From the NCBI GenBank assembly GCA_947446865.1, contig CANFHX010000022.1:1-45930 (forward strand): a stretch of DNA of 45,930 nt, given 5' to 3'. Shown here one piece after another: positions 24,997-38,000 of the stretch. The notes beneath the pieces are model-generated. The model saw only the letters and a program-made list of their open reading frames with translations, searched no databases and was not told where the DNA came from. How positions within the stretch are numbered: the first letter of the stretch is position 1; each line of letters opens with the position of its first letter. The DNA is from Flavobacteriaceae bacterium (GTDB lineage Bacteria; Bacteroidota; Bacteroidia; Flavobacteriales; Flavobacteriaceae). A program made the position numbers and the translations under genes.

Positions 24997-25534
24997 CTAA
25001 ATAAAATAAAAAAATAGGGTTTAAATTACTATTAAATTAATAATGTTTTTGTTAACATTAAATGAATTTTAAGTTTAAACCTGCAGTATAAATTGGGTGT
25101 TACTATTTTAATCTGTGGATTAAAAAATATAACATAGTAATAATAAAGGTATTAAAATATAGAAATTAGCACTTAGTAGTGTTATTTATCTTGATTAAAT
25201 TTTTTCAAAAAGCACCGTTTTTTGGAACGCTTTCTTATCTCCGGTCTTTTCATTACTGGCTTTACAAGCAAAAAGCTGTTGTTTTACAGCTTTTTTTTAC
25301 TTCTTAAATTATGATGAATTCCGCACTATTTATCATAAAAAACCCACAATTCTATCATTTTTTTAATTTCATATTAAAAAAAAAGGAATCCTCCAAATAC
25401 TTTTTGACATTCTTTCTACTTCTTTTCACTTAATCGATGAAACGCTCTCTCTTGTAGATTAGTGTTCTCATTCCGTTTTTTTAACAAAATTTTAACATAA
25501 ATAAATGTTATAATTTGCCTCTACTCCTCTATTT
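24997..25534. other. Gene-poor AT-rich region with one strong terminator
   Basis: I find no supported gene in these 538 bases. Near the start, AATGTT and AACATT (about 25043-25062) can form a small hairpin; another weak one (CACT/AGTG) lies near 25170-25180. The main signal is the terminator at 25270-25298, which has no recognised gene in front of it, so an untranslated RNA may end there. The remaining sequence up to 25534 is T- and A-rich without clear promoter or repeat. Confidence 0.5.
25270..25298 (+). terminator. Strong intrinsic terminator
   Basis: AAAAAGCTGT and ACAGC followed by eight T form a stable stem with a six-base TGTTTT-type loop and a U-tract. The nearest upstream feature on this strand is tRNA-Arg, 270 bases away. 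It would end either a long tRNA precursor or a small RNA encoded in between. Confidence 0.75.
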
Positions 25535-25570
25535 TTGAAATCCCAAGTATACTGTAAAACCTATATATTT

Positions 25571-25918
25571 ATGAGATTATTACTACGAAAATTGTTGACT
25601 GGATGGTCTAAAAAAACTCCGCAAGTCAATGAAACTGCTTCATCAACTGCAATTGAGGTCTCTCCTATTGCGGTAAAAACAGTTAGTAATAACCCCTATT
25701 TATTTGTTTCTAGTACAGCATTAATGGCATCTTTTATTAGAAATATCCAAAAAAAGAATAAATCTATATTTTTGTTTATCGGTTCAAACCGCAAACAAAA
25801 TTATTTTAATGTTACCTCAAATGTTTTAGGTTTATGGCTTTTCTTTTTAGTCGTCATCCAGGAACGAGTCACGGGAGGTGATGCAATGTTCCTACCCTTA
25901 CAAGTACTGAGGATTTAA
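25571..25918 (+). CDS. Doubtful small protein, unknown
   Basis: An open frame of 115 codons from ATG 25571 (or 127 from TTG 25535). I do not recognise it. It has a basic N-terminus (MRLLLRKLLTGWSKK), a Ser/Thr-rich middle and a hydrophobic segment near the end (VLGLWLFFLVVI). The piece SSTALMASFIRNIQKK resembles SSGLFASLKRTIQKK at the start of the giant protein downstream (shared AS-x2-R-x-IQKK), which may mean it is a decayed copy of that N-terminus. It could equally be a chance open frame; there is no clear promoter or partner. Confidence 0.35.
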   Translation: MRLLLRKLLTGWSKKTPQVNETASSTAIEVSPIAVKTVSNNPYLFVSSTALMASFIRNIQKKNKSIFLFIGSNRKQNYFNVTSNVLGLWLFFLVVIQERVTGGDAMFLPLQVLRI

Positions 25919-25976
25919 AATTTCCCTAACCTCTTATAAACATACAATTTCTTTAAAAACATTATTATCCCGCTAA

Positions 25977-26007
25977 TTGCATATTAATTACAGATAATAT
26001 AATATTT
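25977..26007 (+). promoter_or_regulatory. Possible promoter of the first giant surface protein
   Basis: TTG (25977-25979) is followed after 20 bases by TAATATTT (26000-26007), near the TAnnTTTG form but without the final G. A transcript would start about 18 bases before the ATG at 26030. Weak match in AT-rich sequence. Confidence 0.3.
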
Positions 26008-26029
26008 ACAATAACCAAATTTTTTAATT

Positions 26030-29000
26030 ATGATGAATGACTACAATTCTTTGAGTTCCGGCTTATTCGCCAGTCTCAAAAGAACAATTCAGAAGAAAGC
26101 GACCTGGTTGCTATTTTTCGTTTTGTTCAGTTTCATTAGCGTTCAAGGTCAAGTTACGGTTGCCGGTGCTGTCACAGGTAATGGTACGTATACGACTTTG
26201 TCTGCTGCATTTGCCGCAATTCCGGTTGCTCAAGTAGGTGCAAACATTACGGTCACTATAACAGGTAATACCTCAGAGCCCGCCACAGGAGCAACATTAG
26301 TTGCTGGTACCTGGACGTCTTTGACGATTGCCCCTAGTGGTGGATCTTGGACGGTGAGTGGTGCAGCAACAGCTGCTTTACCATTAATAACCTTTAATGG
26401 GTCGGATAAGGTAACTGTTAATGGTGGAGGTAATTTAACCTTTTCTAATACAACAGTTTCTTCAACTTCAGGAACTTCTACTTTGAAGTTAACTGGAGAT
26501 GCTACTTACAACACCTTTAACAATGTTACTATTTTAGGTTCGGCTAATGGTGCTACTGGAACCAATACCGGTAACGTATGGATTAGTACAGGAACAACAA
26601 CTGGTAATGATTTCAACTCGTTCCAATCGTGTAAGTTTGGTCCTGCTGGAACGAATTTACCAGGTCAATTGATTGTTGCTAATGGAAGTACAACTTCTAC
26701 AACAATTGAAAATAGTAATATTACAATCAACAATTGTGAGTTCTCTGATTATTTTCAAGCAGCTACTGCAAGTGCTGCTATTTACATGTCTACAGGTAAT
26801 ACTGCTTGGACGGTTACTAATAATAAAATTTTCCAAACTGCTGCTAGAACAATTACTACAGCACAAACGGATTATGGTATTTATATGGTGAATGCTGGTA
26901 CTACGGCTTTGGGGGAAAGTTTTGTAATTACAGGTAATACCATTGGGTATGCTAGTAATTCAGGAACAGGAACCATGACCTATGCTTCTGCTGCAACTGC
27001 AGGTGGTTTTACAGGTATTAACTTTTCGGCTTCTGCCGCTTCTACTACTACGAATAGTATTACTAATAATATTATTTCGGATATTCAATGGACTTCAACA
27101 GCTGGTTCTACCTTTACAGGTATTGCTGCTTCAGGTTTAGCAAATACAACTACAGGTGCTGTTTTTAATGTGACAGGAAATACCGTAAGAAACATTGCTA
27201 CAGTAACCACAACGGGTACTATGATAGGTATTTATGCAGGTTATGCGCCTACAACTTCTATTAGTACTAATACAGTTAACAATATTACTAGAACTGGTTC
27301 GGGTACTATTTATGGTATTCAATATGCAGGAGGTGCTACTACAACAGACACTTTAAATGCAAATACAGTATCTAACATAGCAAATAATAATACTTCAAGT
27401 GCAAGTTCATTATATGCTATATATTCGGGTTCTTCTTCTGCAAATGAAATATGGACGAATAATATTATAGACGGATTATCATCCCTATCTACTGGAGCGA
27501 TTCCTGTGTATGGTATTTACAGTTCAACTGCAACTACTGGAAATAAAACATGTCAAAATAACATTGTAAGAAACTTAACATTACCTGCGTCAAGTACAGG
27601 TTCTATGTTTGGTATTAGAATTGGTTATTTAGGTGCAACTAATATTTTTTCTGGAAACACTATATACAACTTCTCTGGAGCTACATCTATATACGCTTTG
27701 TATGTTGGTGGTACAAGTGCCGCAACTGTTACAGTTGAAAATGTTTTTAACAATAAAATATATGGTTTAAGTTCTTCTGCTGCTGCAGCAGGAGTTTATG
27801 GTATAACTATCGCTGGTGGAATTACGAATAATGTTTACAACAATATCATTGGTAACTTATCTTCCCCTGCTGCTAATAGTACAATATCTTTAGTTGGTAT
27901 CTTTTTAAGTGCTGGAACAACAAACAATGTGTACTACAATACGGTGAATATTTCAGGATCTAGTTCTGGTGTTAACTTTGGTTCCGCTGCGGTTTTTGCT
28001 TCTGCTACACCAACTTCAATTGATATGCGAAATAACGTTTTTGTTAATACTGCATCTGCTAACGGTACTGGAAGAGCTGTTGCTTTTCAAAGATCTGCTG
28101 CTGCTTTAACAAATTACGCTACTACTTCTAATAACAACTTATTTTATGGTACATCTGGTGCCTATTATGATACTACAACGGTTTATGCTCCTGGAGCGTT
28201 CCAAGCTCTTGTAACACCAAGAGAAACTGCTTCTAAATTCCAAAACTTAGCCTTTGCAAGTACTACAGGTGCAGATGCATCTTTCTTGCATTTTGCAGAT
28301 GGTGCTATTAACTTAGCAGGTGGTTTTGCAGCTTCAATAGCTGGATATACTACTGACTTTGACGGAAATACTAGAGATGCTAGTACTCCAGATATAGGTG
28401 CTGACGAATGGAATAATGGGGTGATTGTTGCTCCAACAATAACTAATTATTCTACTGCATATAGCCCATTTGCTCCGTTCTATCTTTGTTCTAATGGTGG
28501 TTCTGTAGTAACAATTACTGGAACTAGCTTAGATGTAGTAACTTCTGTGTTATTTAATGGTAGTGCTGGTGTTACTTTACCAGGAACCATTACTGCACAA
28601 TCAGCTACTTCATTAACCGTTACTGCTCCTGCAGATGTGGTAGATGGAGTTATTCGTGTTGTTAACCCTGCTGGGTCTGGTGATTCTGTTGCAACATTTA
28701 CTACTGCGCTTCCTCCTACAGTTGGAGTAAGCTCTGCAGCAACTATTTGTTCTGGAACAAGTACTTCATTAGTAGCTACTGGTGCTAATACGTATGCATG
28801 GACACCTTCAACCGGTTTAAATGGTACTACTTTAGATACAGTAACTGCTACTCCAACTACTTCTACTACGTATACAGTAACTGGTATTACAACCGCAGGT
28901 TGTAAGGCTACTAATACTGTATCGGTAACAGTTAACCCAACTCCATCAGCAATAACCATTGCTAAAAATCCTGCATTAGTTTGTTTAGGAGGAGTTAGTA

Positions 29001-32000
29001 CTTTAACTGCAACTGGTGGATTAGTAGGTGGAGCTATGTTAGGCACTGTTGGAACAGGTTTGTTATTAACATCTGCTACTTCTCAACCTACAGCTTTTGA
29101 TAATAGATGGACTAATGACTGGCGTCAAACAATATATACTGCTGCAGATTTAACTGCTGCTGGATTGAGTGCTGGTAATATTACATCTTTAGCCTATAAC
29201 GTTACAACTTTGGGAGATGCAGCAACTAATGCTAATTTAAATATTAAAATTGGTGCTACAACTCTTTCTGTTTTCCCAACTACGTCTTATGCAGCAACCA
29301 CAGGTTTTACTAATGTATATGGTCCATCTACTTACACACATACTGCGTCAGGATGGCAAACGATAACGTTTACAACTCCTTATGTATGGGATGGTGTTTC
29401 TAATATCATAGTAAATTTAACTATGGATGGTGCTAATGCAACCAACAACACTATATCTTATTATACTGTTACTCCTGGTATTACTAGTATATATACTACT
29501 GCAGGTTATACTGCTGGTGTAACTACAACTGGTTCTACTTCTACAACTAGAATAGATACTCGTTTTGCTGGTACTAATTCAACTCCAACAACTTTAGCTT
29601 GGACTCCAACAACTGATTTATATTCTAATGTTGGTGCTACAACTGCTTATGCTGGTCAAAATTTAGCTACAGTATATACTAATTCATTAACACCTCAAAC
29701 GTATACAGTTTCTGCAACTTTAGGTGCTTGTTCAAGCACTGCTAATGTTACAGTAACTCCAACTGCTTTACCAACTATAGAGGCTATTGGTACTACTAAT
29801 TGTGGTACTGCAGGTTCTGCTATTACTGCAACAGGTGGTGTAAGTTATGCTTGGTCTCCAAGTACAGGTTTAAATGGTACTACAGGAGCTAGCGTTACTG
29901 CTTCTCCAGCTGCTACTACTACCTATACGGTTACCGGTACCGATGCTAATGGTTGTGTGAATACAACTACTGCATTAGTAACAGTTAATAACCCAGTTGC
30001 TATTGCTGCAGCAGGTCAGCCTGCAAATGTTGTAGCTTTAATTGGAGATCCTGCTTCTTTTACCGTTACTGCTACTGGTACAGGTTTAACCTACCAATGG
30101 CAAATCAACGATTCTACAGGATGGGTTGATATAGTAGGAGCAACTGCTGCTACTTATTCTATGGCTACAACAACTCTAGATCAAAATAACTACCAATTCC
30201 ATTGTATTGTTTCAGGTACTGCACCTTGTACGCCAGTTACTTCTAACGCGGCTAACTTAGGAGTAGGTACTGTAAGTATCGTTTCACAACCTGCTGCTCA
30301 AACTATTTGTAGTAATAATACTGCTACCTTTTCTGTAGTAGCCGGTGGAGATATATTATCTTACCAATGGCAATACAGTACTAATGGTACTGTTTGGACG
30401 GATTTACTATCTGCCGATGCAACTACTGCTTCTATTACTTTAAGTGGTTTAACTGCTGCTAATTCCCTTGCACAATACCACTGTGTATTGAATGCGGGTC
30501 AAATTACTTCAAACCCTGCTTTATTAACGGTAAGCGATGCTATTGTTATGGGTACACAACCAACTAGTCAAACGGTTTGTTCTACTGCTACTTCGGTAAC
30601 ATTTACAGCAGCTGCAACGGGTACTGGTTTAACCTACCAATGGCAAATGAGTACTAATGGTGCTTCTTGGACAAATGTTACAGGAGCTACTGCTACTACT
30701 TATACTATTGCTAACCCAACTATTGCGCTTAACGGAAGACAATACAAAGTTATCGTAACAGGAGTTTCTCCTTGTAGTACGGTAATTTCGGATGTTGCTA
30801 CTTTAACGGTTACTGGTGTAACGGTTTCTACTAGTGCAGCTACAATTTGTGTTGGTGCTCCAATAACACTTTCTGCTGTGTACACAGGTGCTCCTGGTAC
30901 TACAACTTCTACCTGGGCTTGTGCTACAAATGGTAGTGGTGCTACAACAGCGGTTTCTGGTGATTCTGCTACGGTAACGCCTACTGCTGCTGGAACGTAT
31001 GTATATACGTTTACAACTAACGGATCTTGTTCGTTTGCTCCAACAGTTTCAGTAACAGTTAATCCTTTACCAATTATTACTGCTGTAACGGCTACACCTG
31101 CTGCAATTTGTAGTGGTGCTACTGTTAATTTAGCAGCAACAAGTATTAGTAACGGACCTACTACAACGGCTACTTATGCAGCTCCTCCTGCAGTAACTTA
31201 CCCTACTTCAGATGAGGATTTTGCTTCAATTGTAATCAAACAAGGTACTACAACTATTTTATCTAACACTAGTGCTAACAATTCATTAGTTGGTACTCTT
31301 GGTACTGCTACTGGTACTGCTGGTAGTTATTCTAATTTTACTAGTTTTGGAGCTTTTGCTTTAACTGCTGCAAATGCCTATACTTTTACAGTTGCTTCTT
31401 CTACAAGTGCTACTGCATATAGTAATGCTCTTGCAATTTATATTGACTACAACAGAAATGGTGTGTTCACAGATGCTAATGAATTAGTTTATACTTCTGC
31501 TGCAACTACATCAGGTGCGCATTCCGAAAATGGATCGTTCACCGTTCCTGCAAACGTTTCTGCTGGATATACTAGAATGAGAGTTATTTCTAACGAAGGT
31601 TTAATTACTAGTCCAACTCAAGCAGTTGCTTATGGAGAGTACGAAGAATATACTATCAATTTATTAGGTAATGTTTCTGCTTCTTATGCTTGGTCTTGGA
31701 ATTCTACTCCTGCAGTAACTGCTGCTACGGGTACTACAACAATTACTAACACTAGTGGTGCTGCAGTTACGCAAGCATTTACAGCTACAGCTACAATTGC
31801 TGCAACAGGATGTACGAATGCTGCTACTACTACTGCAGTTACAATTAATACTACTATTCCTGCGCCAACTGCTACTAATAGCGTTCAATGTGGTTCTCAA
31901 ACGCCAACTTGTTCGGTTACGGGTACTGGTACTACAGGAAATAAATTCAAATGGTACACAGTTGCTACAGCTGGTACTGCTTTAACGGGTCAAATAGCTA

Positions 32001-35000
32001 GTACACTAGTGGGTTATCCAGTTGCTACTACTACAACTTTTTATGTTGCCGAAGTAAGTGCGGATGGTTTATGTGAAAGTCCTAGAACGGCTGTAACGGT
32101 TACAGCTTCTACACCTTATCCTTTTACTCTATCTACAACTGCAACTACTAACTGTAGTGGTTCTGCGAGTTTAACTCCAGTTACCATAGCTACTAATGGT
32201 GGTTATACTAGTTATTCTTGGACTAACGCTGCTACTGTTACCGGTAATGAAACTACTGGTTGGATGTTTAGCCCAACTGCTACTACTACCTATACAGTAA
32301 CTGCTACGGATGGTTTATGTTCTGCTACAGCTAATGTAGTAGTTACACCTGTTGCTTTACCAAATGTTACAATAGCTGCTAGTGCAGCAGCCGTTTGTAT
32401 TGGAGTGCCAACTACTTTAACTGCTTTAAGCATTGGATTTGGACCTACTACATCTGCTACATATACAGCTCCTCCTGCAGTAACTTACCCTACTTCAGAT
32501 GAGGATTTTGCTTCAATTGTAATCAAACAAGGTACTACAACCATCTTATCTAACACTAGTGCTAACAATTCATTAGTTGGTACTATTGGTACTGCTACTG
32601 GTACTGCTGGTAGTTATTCTGATTTTACAAGTTTCGGTCCTTACGCTTTAACTGCTGGTCAAGCTTATACTTTTACAGCAACCTCTTCTACGAGTGCTAC
32701 TGCTTATTATAATGCATTAGCTATTTATATTGACTACAACAGAAATGGGGTATTCACAGATGCTAATGAGTTAATCTATACTTCTGCTGCAACTACTTCA
32801 GGTGCACACTCAGAAAATGGATCGTTCACTATTCCTGCTGGCGTTTCTGCTGGATATACTAGAATGAGAGTTATCTCTAACGAAGGTTTAATTTCTAGTC
32901 CAACACAAGCTGCTTATTATGGAGAGTACGAAGAATATACTATCAATTTATTAGGAAATGCTCCTTCAACATTCGCTTGTACTTGGAACGACCCTGCTGC
33001 TACAACAGGAAATACGTTAACAGTTTCTCCTACAACTACTACTCCTTATACGGTTTATGCGTATAATGGTGCAACTGGTTGTACAGGTTCTGCTACAAGC
33101 ACCGTTACGGTGTATCCTTTCCCACTAGCTCCTACAGCAACTAATGCATCACAATGTGGTACAAGAGTTCCTACAATTGCTGTTGCGGATGCTAATGGTT
33201 ATACTTTGCCTACTTTCAAATGGTATGCAGATGCAACTACTACAACTGCTTTACAAACTAGTACTTCTACTACCTACACTACAAGTGTAAGTGCAACTAC
33301 TACTTTCTACGTTTCTGTAGTTAGTCCTGGTGGTTGTGAAAGTCCTAGAACTGCAGTTACAACTACGGTTATGGCTCCTGCTGTGTTAACTGTATCTCCT
33401 GCCGTTACTATTTGTGCTGGCGGAAGCACTACATTAAACGTTTCTGGTGCGGTTTCTTACGTATGGACTCCTGCTTTAGGTTTAAATGGTACTACTAGTG
33501 CAAGTGTTATCGCTACTCCTAGTGCTACTACTACTTATAGTGTTACTGGTGTAGATTCTAACGTATGTACTACTGCTGCTGCTACTGTTACAGTAACGGT
33601 TGCTGCTTATCCAAGTGCTTTAAGCATTACACAAGGTGCAGCTTCGGTATGTACTAATGCGGTAATGTCTTTAACTGCTAATGGTGGTACAATTGGAGGT
33701 TCTGGTCTTGCTACTATCGGTACAGGTACAGCTTTAACAGTATCTTATTCTTACCCAACAGCTTTTGCTAATTATTGGTACCATAACTGGCAACAATATT
33801 TATTCACAGCTGCTGAGTTAAATGCTGCTGGTATTACTACTGCAGGAAGTATTTCTTCTTTGAAATTTAATATTTCAGGTTTACAAGATACTTCTGCAGC
33901 AATTACAGATTATAATGTAAAAATTGGTTCTACTTCAAGTACTGCTTTAACAGGATTTTCTACTAATGGTTTAACTAATGTATATGGTCCAGCAGCGGTT
34001 ACACCAGTTGTAGGTTTAAATACTATTACATTTAGTACGCCTTATGTATGGGATGGAGTTTCTAATATTATTGTAGATATCCGTCAATCGGAAGCTTATG
34101 GAAGTGCTAATGCTACAACTTATTATACTACTACTACTAATAATTCAGTTTTATATGCTTATGATAGTGCTAATAACGCAGCTTTTTGGACTTCAGCTCC
34201 AATAGGTACTACAAGTACTTCTAGACCAAATATTACTTTTGGATATTCTACTGTGAACCCTACTGCAGTAACTTGGTCACCAACGACCGATTTATATACT
34301 ACTGCTGCAGCTACAACTGCTTACAGTGGTGCTAATGCTAGTGTGGTTTATACGCACCCAACGGGTCCAATTACCTATACTGCTACTGCAGCTAATGGCG
34401 CTTGTACTACAACTGCTACTACTACAGTAACTCCAATTGCTTTACCTGTTTTCACAGTGTCTAGTGATGTTACTATTTGTAGTGGAACTGCTACTACATT
34501 AGAAGCTTTAGGTTCCGGATTTACTTATGTATGGTCTCCTGCTTTAGGTTTAAATGGAACAACTTCTGCTTCTGTTTCTGCTTCTCCAGCTGTTACTACA
34601 ACGTACACAGTAGAAGCTACAGATATAGCTACTGGTTGTAAAGCAACTAGATTAGTTACGGTTACAGTAATTAACTCAGGTGCTATATTAACTGTAGGTA
34701 CTACAACTACTCAAACCGTAGTTCCTGGTCAAACTACTACTTTCACGGTTGCAACTGCTTCTGGTGCTGCTTATACGTACCAATGGCAAGTAAACGATGG
34801 TTCAGGATGGGTTACTTTATCTAATGCTGGAAATTACGCTGGTGTTACCACTGCAACTCTTGCAGTAGCTAACATTGACGCTACATTTGATAATTACCAT
34901 TACCAATGTTTAGTTACAGGAGCTGCTCCTTGTACTACATTGACTCCAGTTGTTGCTACTTTAAATGTTAGTAACACAGGTTTTGCTTCGCAACCATTAG

Positions 35001-38000
35001 ATGTTACTATGTGTAACTCTGGCGCTGCTGCTTTTAGTATTACTACTAGTGGTGATGAACCTTTTTCTATTCAATGGCAAATGAGTACCGATAACGGACT
35101 TAACTATGCAGATATTGCAAATGGTTTAAACGCTAACGGACTTACTTTTGCTGGAATAGACCAATTAACTTTAAACGTTTCAGGGATTACACTTGCTAAC
35201 AATGGAGTTAAATTTACTTGTATTGTAAATTCTTACATAACAAGTAACCCTGGTACCTTAACAGTTAAAGCTCCAGTAGTTATTACTACACAACCTACAG
35301 ACCAAGCGGTTTGTATTAATGGTGGTATCGCTACATTTACTGCAGTTGCTACAGGGGATGAATTATCCTACCAATGGCAATACAGTACTAATGGATCTAC
35401 TTGGTCTAATTATACTGGAACAGATGCTACAACAGCTTCTATTTCTATAGTGAACCCTGCGCCTTCTGCAGAGGGAACACAATACCATGTAATTGTTTCT
35501 GGTAATGCAGTATGTTCTAATGTAACTTCTGCTAATGCTACTTTACATATCAATAATCCTACTATTACTGCTGCGCCAAGTGCCGTATCAGTTATTAGAG
35601 GAAATACTGCTACATTTACAGTTACTGCTAGTGCTGCAACTTCCTACCAATGGCAAAGTTCTGCTACATTGAATGGAACGTATGCCAACGTAGTAGACGC
35701 AACTCCGTTAGGAAATACGTATTCAGGTGCTACTACAGCTTCTTTATCCGTAATTACTTCTGGAGCTACTGTTCTTGGAGCAGGAAACTTCTACCGTAGT
35801 ATAGCTAATAATAATGGATGTTATGTTACTTCAACAGGTGCTCTATTAACAGTTACCGATTATTGTGTTTCTGGTGCTACTTCTGTAGCCGATGAAGAAA
35901 TTTCTAATGTAACTTTTGGTTCATTAAATAATTCTTCTACTTGTGGCGATGTCGCTCCAGGTGCAGGTTCAACAGCATATTTTTATTCTAATTATACTAA
36001 TGGAAATGGTGCGCCACAACCTGCAGATGTAATAAGAACTGCTGTAGTTCCTTTCTCTGTAACACAATCAACGTGTGGAGGAAGTTATAGTAACAAATTT
36101 GCAATCTTTATTGACTGGAACCAAGATGGTGACTTCGCGGATGCTGATGAAACAGTTTTCCAACCAGCTACTGCTTCGGTAGGAAATAATACCCAAACAG
36201 GTACAATTACCATTCCAGCTTCTGCAACTTTAGGAATCACTCGTATGCGTGTAGTAAATGTGGAAACAACAGGTACTGTTCTTGCATGTGGAACCTATAC
36301 TTGGGGTGAAACCGAAGATTATTTAATTAATGTACTACCTACACCTCCTTGTGATGGAACTCCAGCAGCTGGAATAGCTTCTGTTGCTTCTGCATCAATG
36401 TGTTATGGTAGTGGTACTAATGTGGTTTTAAATGGTTCTACTACTGGTGTTACTGGTATAGCTTACCAATGGTATTATTCTGCTAACGGAACTAGTTTTG
36501 CTCCAGTATCTGGTGCAACTACAACTACTTTAGCTACAGGAAACTTAACAGGAGATGCTTACTACTATTGTACAGTAACTTGTACTAATAGTGCTTTAAG
36601 TGCTAACTCTAATACAATTACTATTACGGTTTCTAATCCGCTTGTTACAGGAACAACTCCTGGAGGAAGATGTGGAACTGGTACGGTTGTTTTAGGTGCT
36701 GCTGGAAATGCAGGTGCAACTATTAATTGGTTTGCTGCTCTTAACGGTGGTTCTCCTATTGCTACAGGAACTAGTTTTACTACTCCTAGTATTACAGCTA
36801 CTACTACGTATTATGCTCAGGCATCTGCAGGTGGTACAGCGCAAGTTTCTAATAATGGTGTTCCATTATATACTACTACAACTACTAATACTGGTTTAGT
36901 TTTAGATATTACTACTGCTTCAACTTTAACCTCTTTGGATGTCTTTTCTACCAATGCAGGTACAGTTACAATGAAATTAGTAAATAGCGCAGGTACTCTT
37001 GTTGCAGGTCCTACTTCTGGAACTGTTATTGCGGGTACTATAGCTACGCCTCAAACTATTAATTTAGGTTGGACACTTCCTGTTGGAACTGGATATAAAA
37101 TTTTAGTTACCTCTCAAACAGGTGCTTTAGGGTACTCTTCTGGTGCTTTCCCTTCTCCATTAGGAAATGGTGTTGGTACTATTGTTACGGGTGCTACAAG
37201 TACTGGTACTACTACTTTGAATTACTTCTTATATAACTTAAGAACAACTTCAGCTTGTCAATCAGCAAGAACTGCAGTAATTGCTACTGTAGATCCTACA
37301 CCAACAGCTACTATTAGTTATGCAGGTGCGCCTTTCTGTAACAATGCAGCAGTAGGTTCTGTTACTTTAAATGGAACTAATGCTTACACAGGTGGTACAT
37401 ATACTTCAACTTCTGGTTTAAGTCTTAATGGTACTTCTGGTGCTATTGATCCTTCTACTAGTACTCCTGGTACGTATGTAGTTACTTATACTACTAATCC
37501 AACAACCTATTGTACGCCACAAACGGCTACAACTACTGTTGTGATTAATGAGTCGGTATTATACTCTGGCTTTACGTATGCTTCTGCTACGTATTGTAAT
37601 AACAGTGGTATAGTTACTCCTACAATAACTGGAACTCCAGGGGCATTCACAGTTTCTCCTTCCGGATTAACAGTTAATGCAACTACAGGAGCAATTAACT
37701 TTGCAACTGCTACTCCAGGTACGTATACAGTAACCAATACAGTTACAGCTTGTAACAATAACAGTGTTTCGAATGCTACAGTTATAGTTTATCCTGCGGT
37801 TGTTATTACAACGCAACCTACTTTAGCAATAGTTTGTGCTAGTACTTCTACAAGTATGACCGTTGCTGCTACAGGTACGAATGTGGTGTACCAATGGCAA
37901 ATGAGTTCTAATGGAACTACTTGGTCTAATGTTACGGATGGTGGTGCTTATTCTGGTGCTACTACTGCTACTTTAGCTTTAACAGCGGTTACAGCAACTA

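Noticed and set aside
28480..29046. 188-codon open frame on the minus strand inside the giant gene
   Set aside because: It is a by-product of the biased Thr/Ala/Val codon use of the giant gene; its Val/Pro/Thr-rich translation has no recognisable domain. The same holds for other minus-strand frames between 26657 and 45513.
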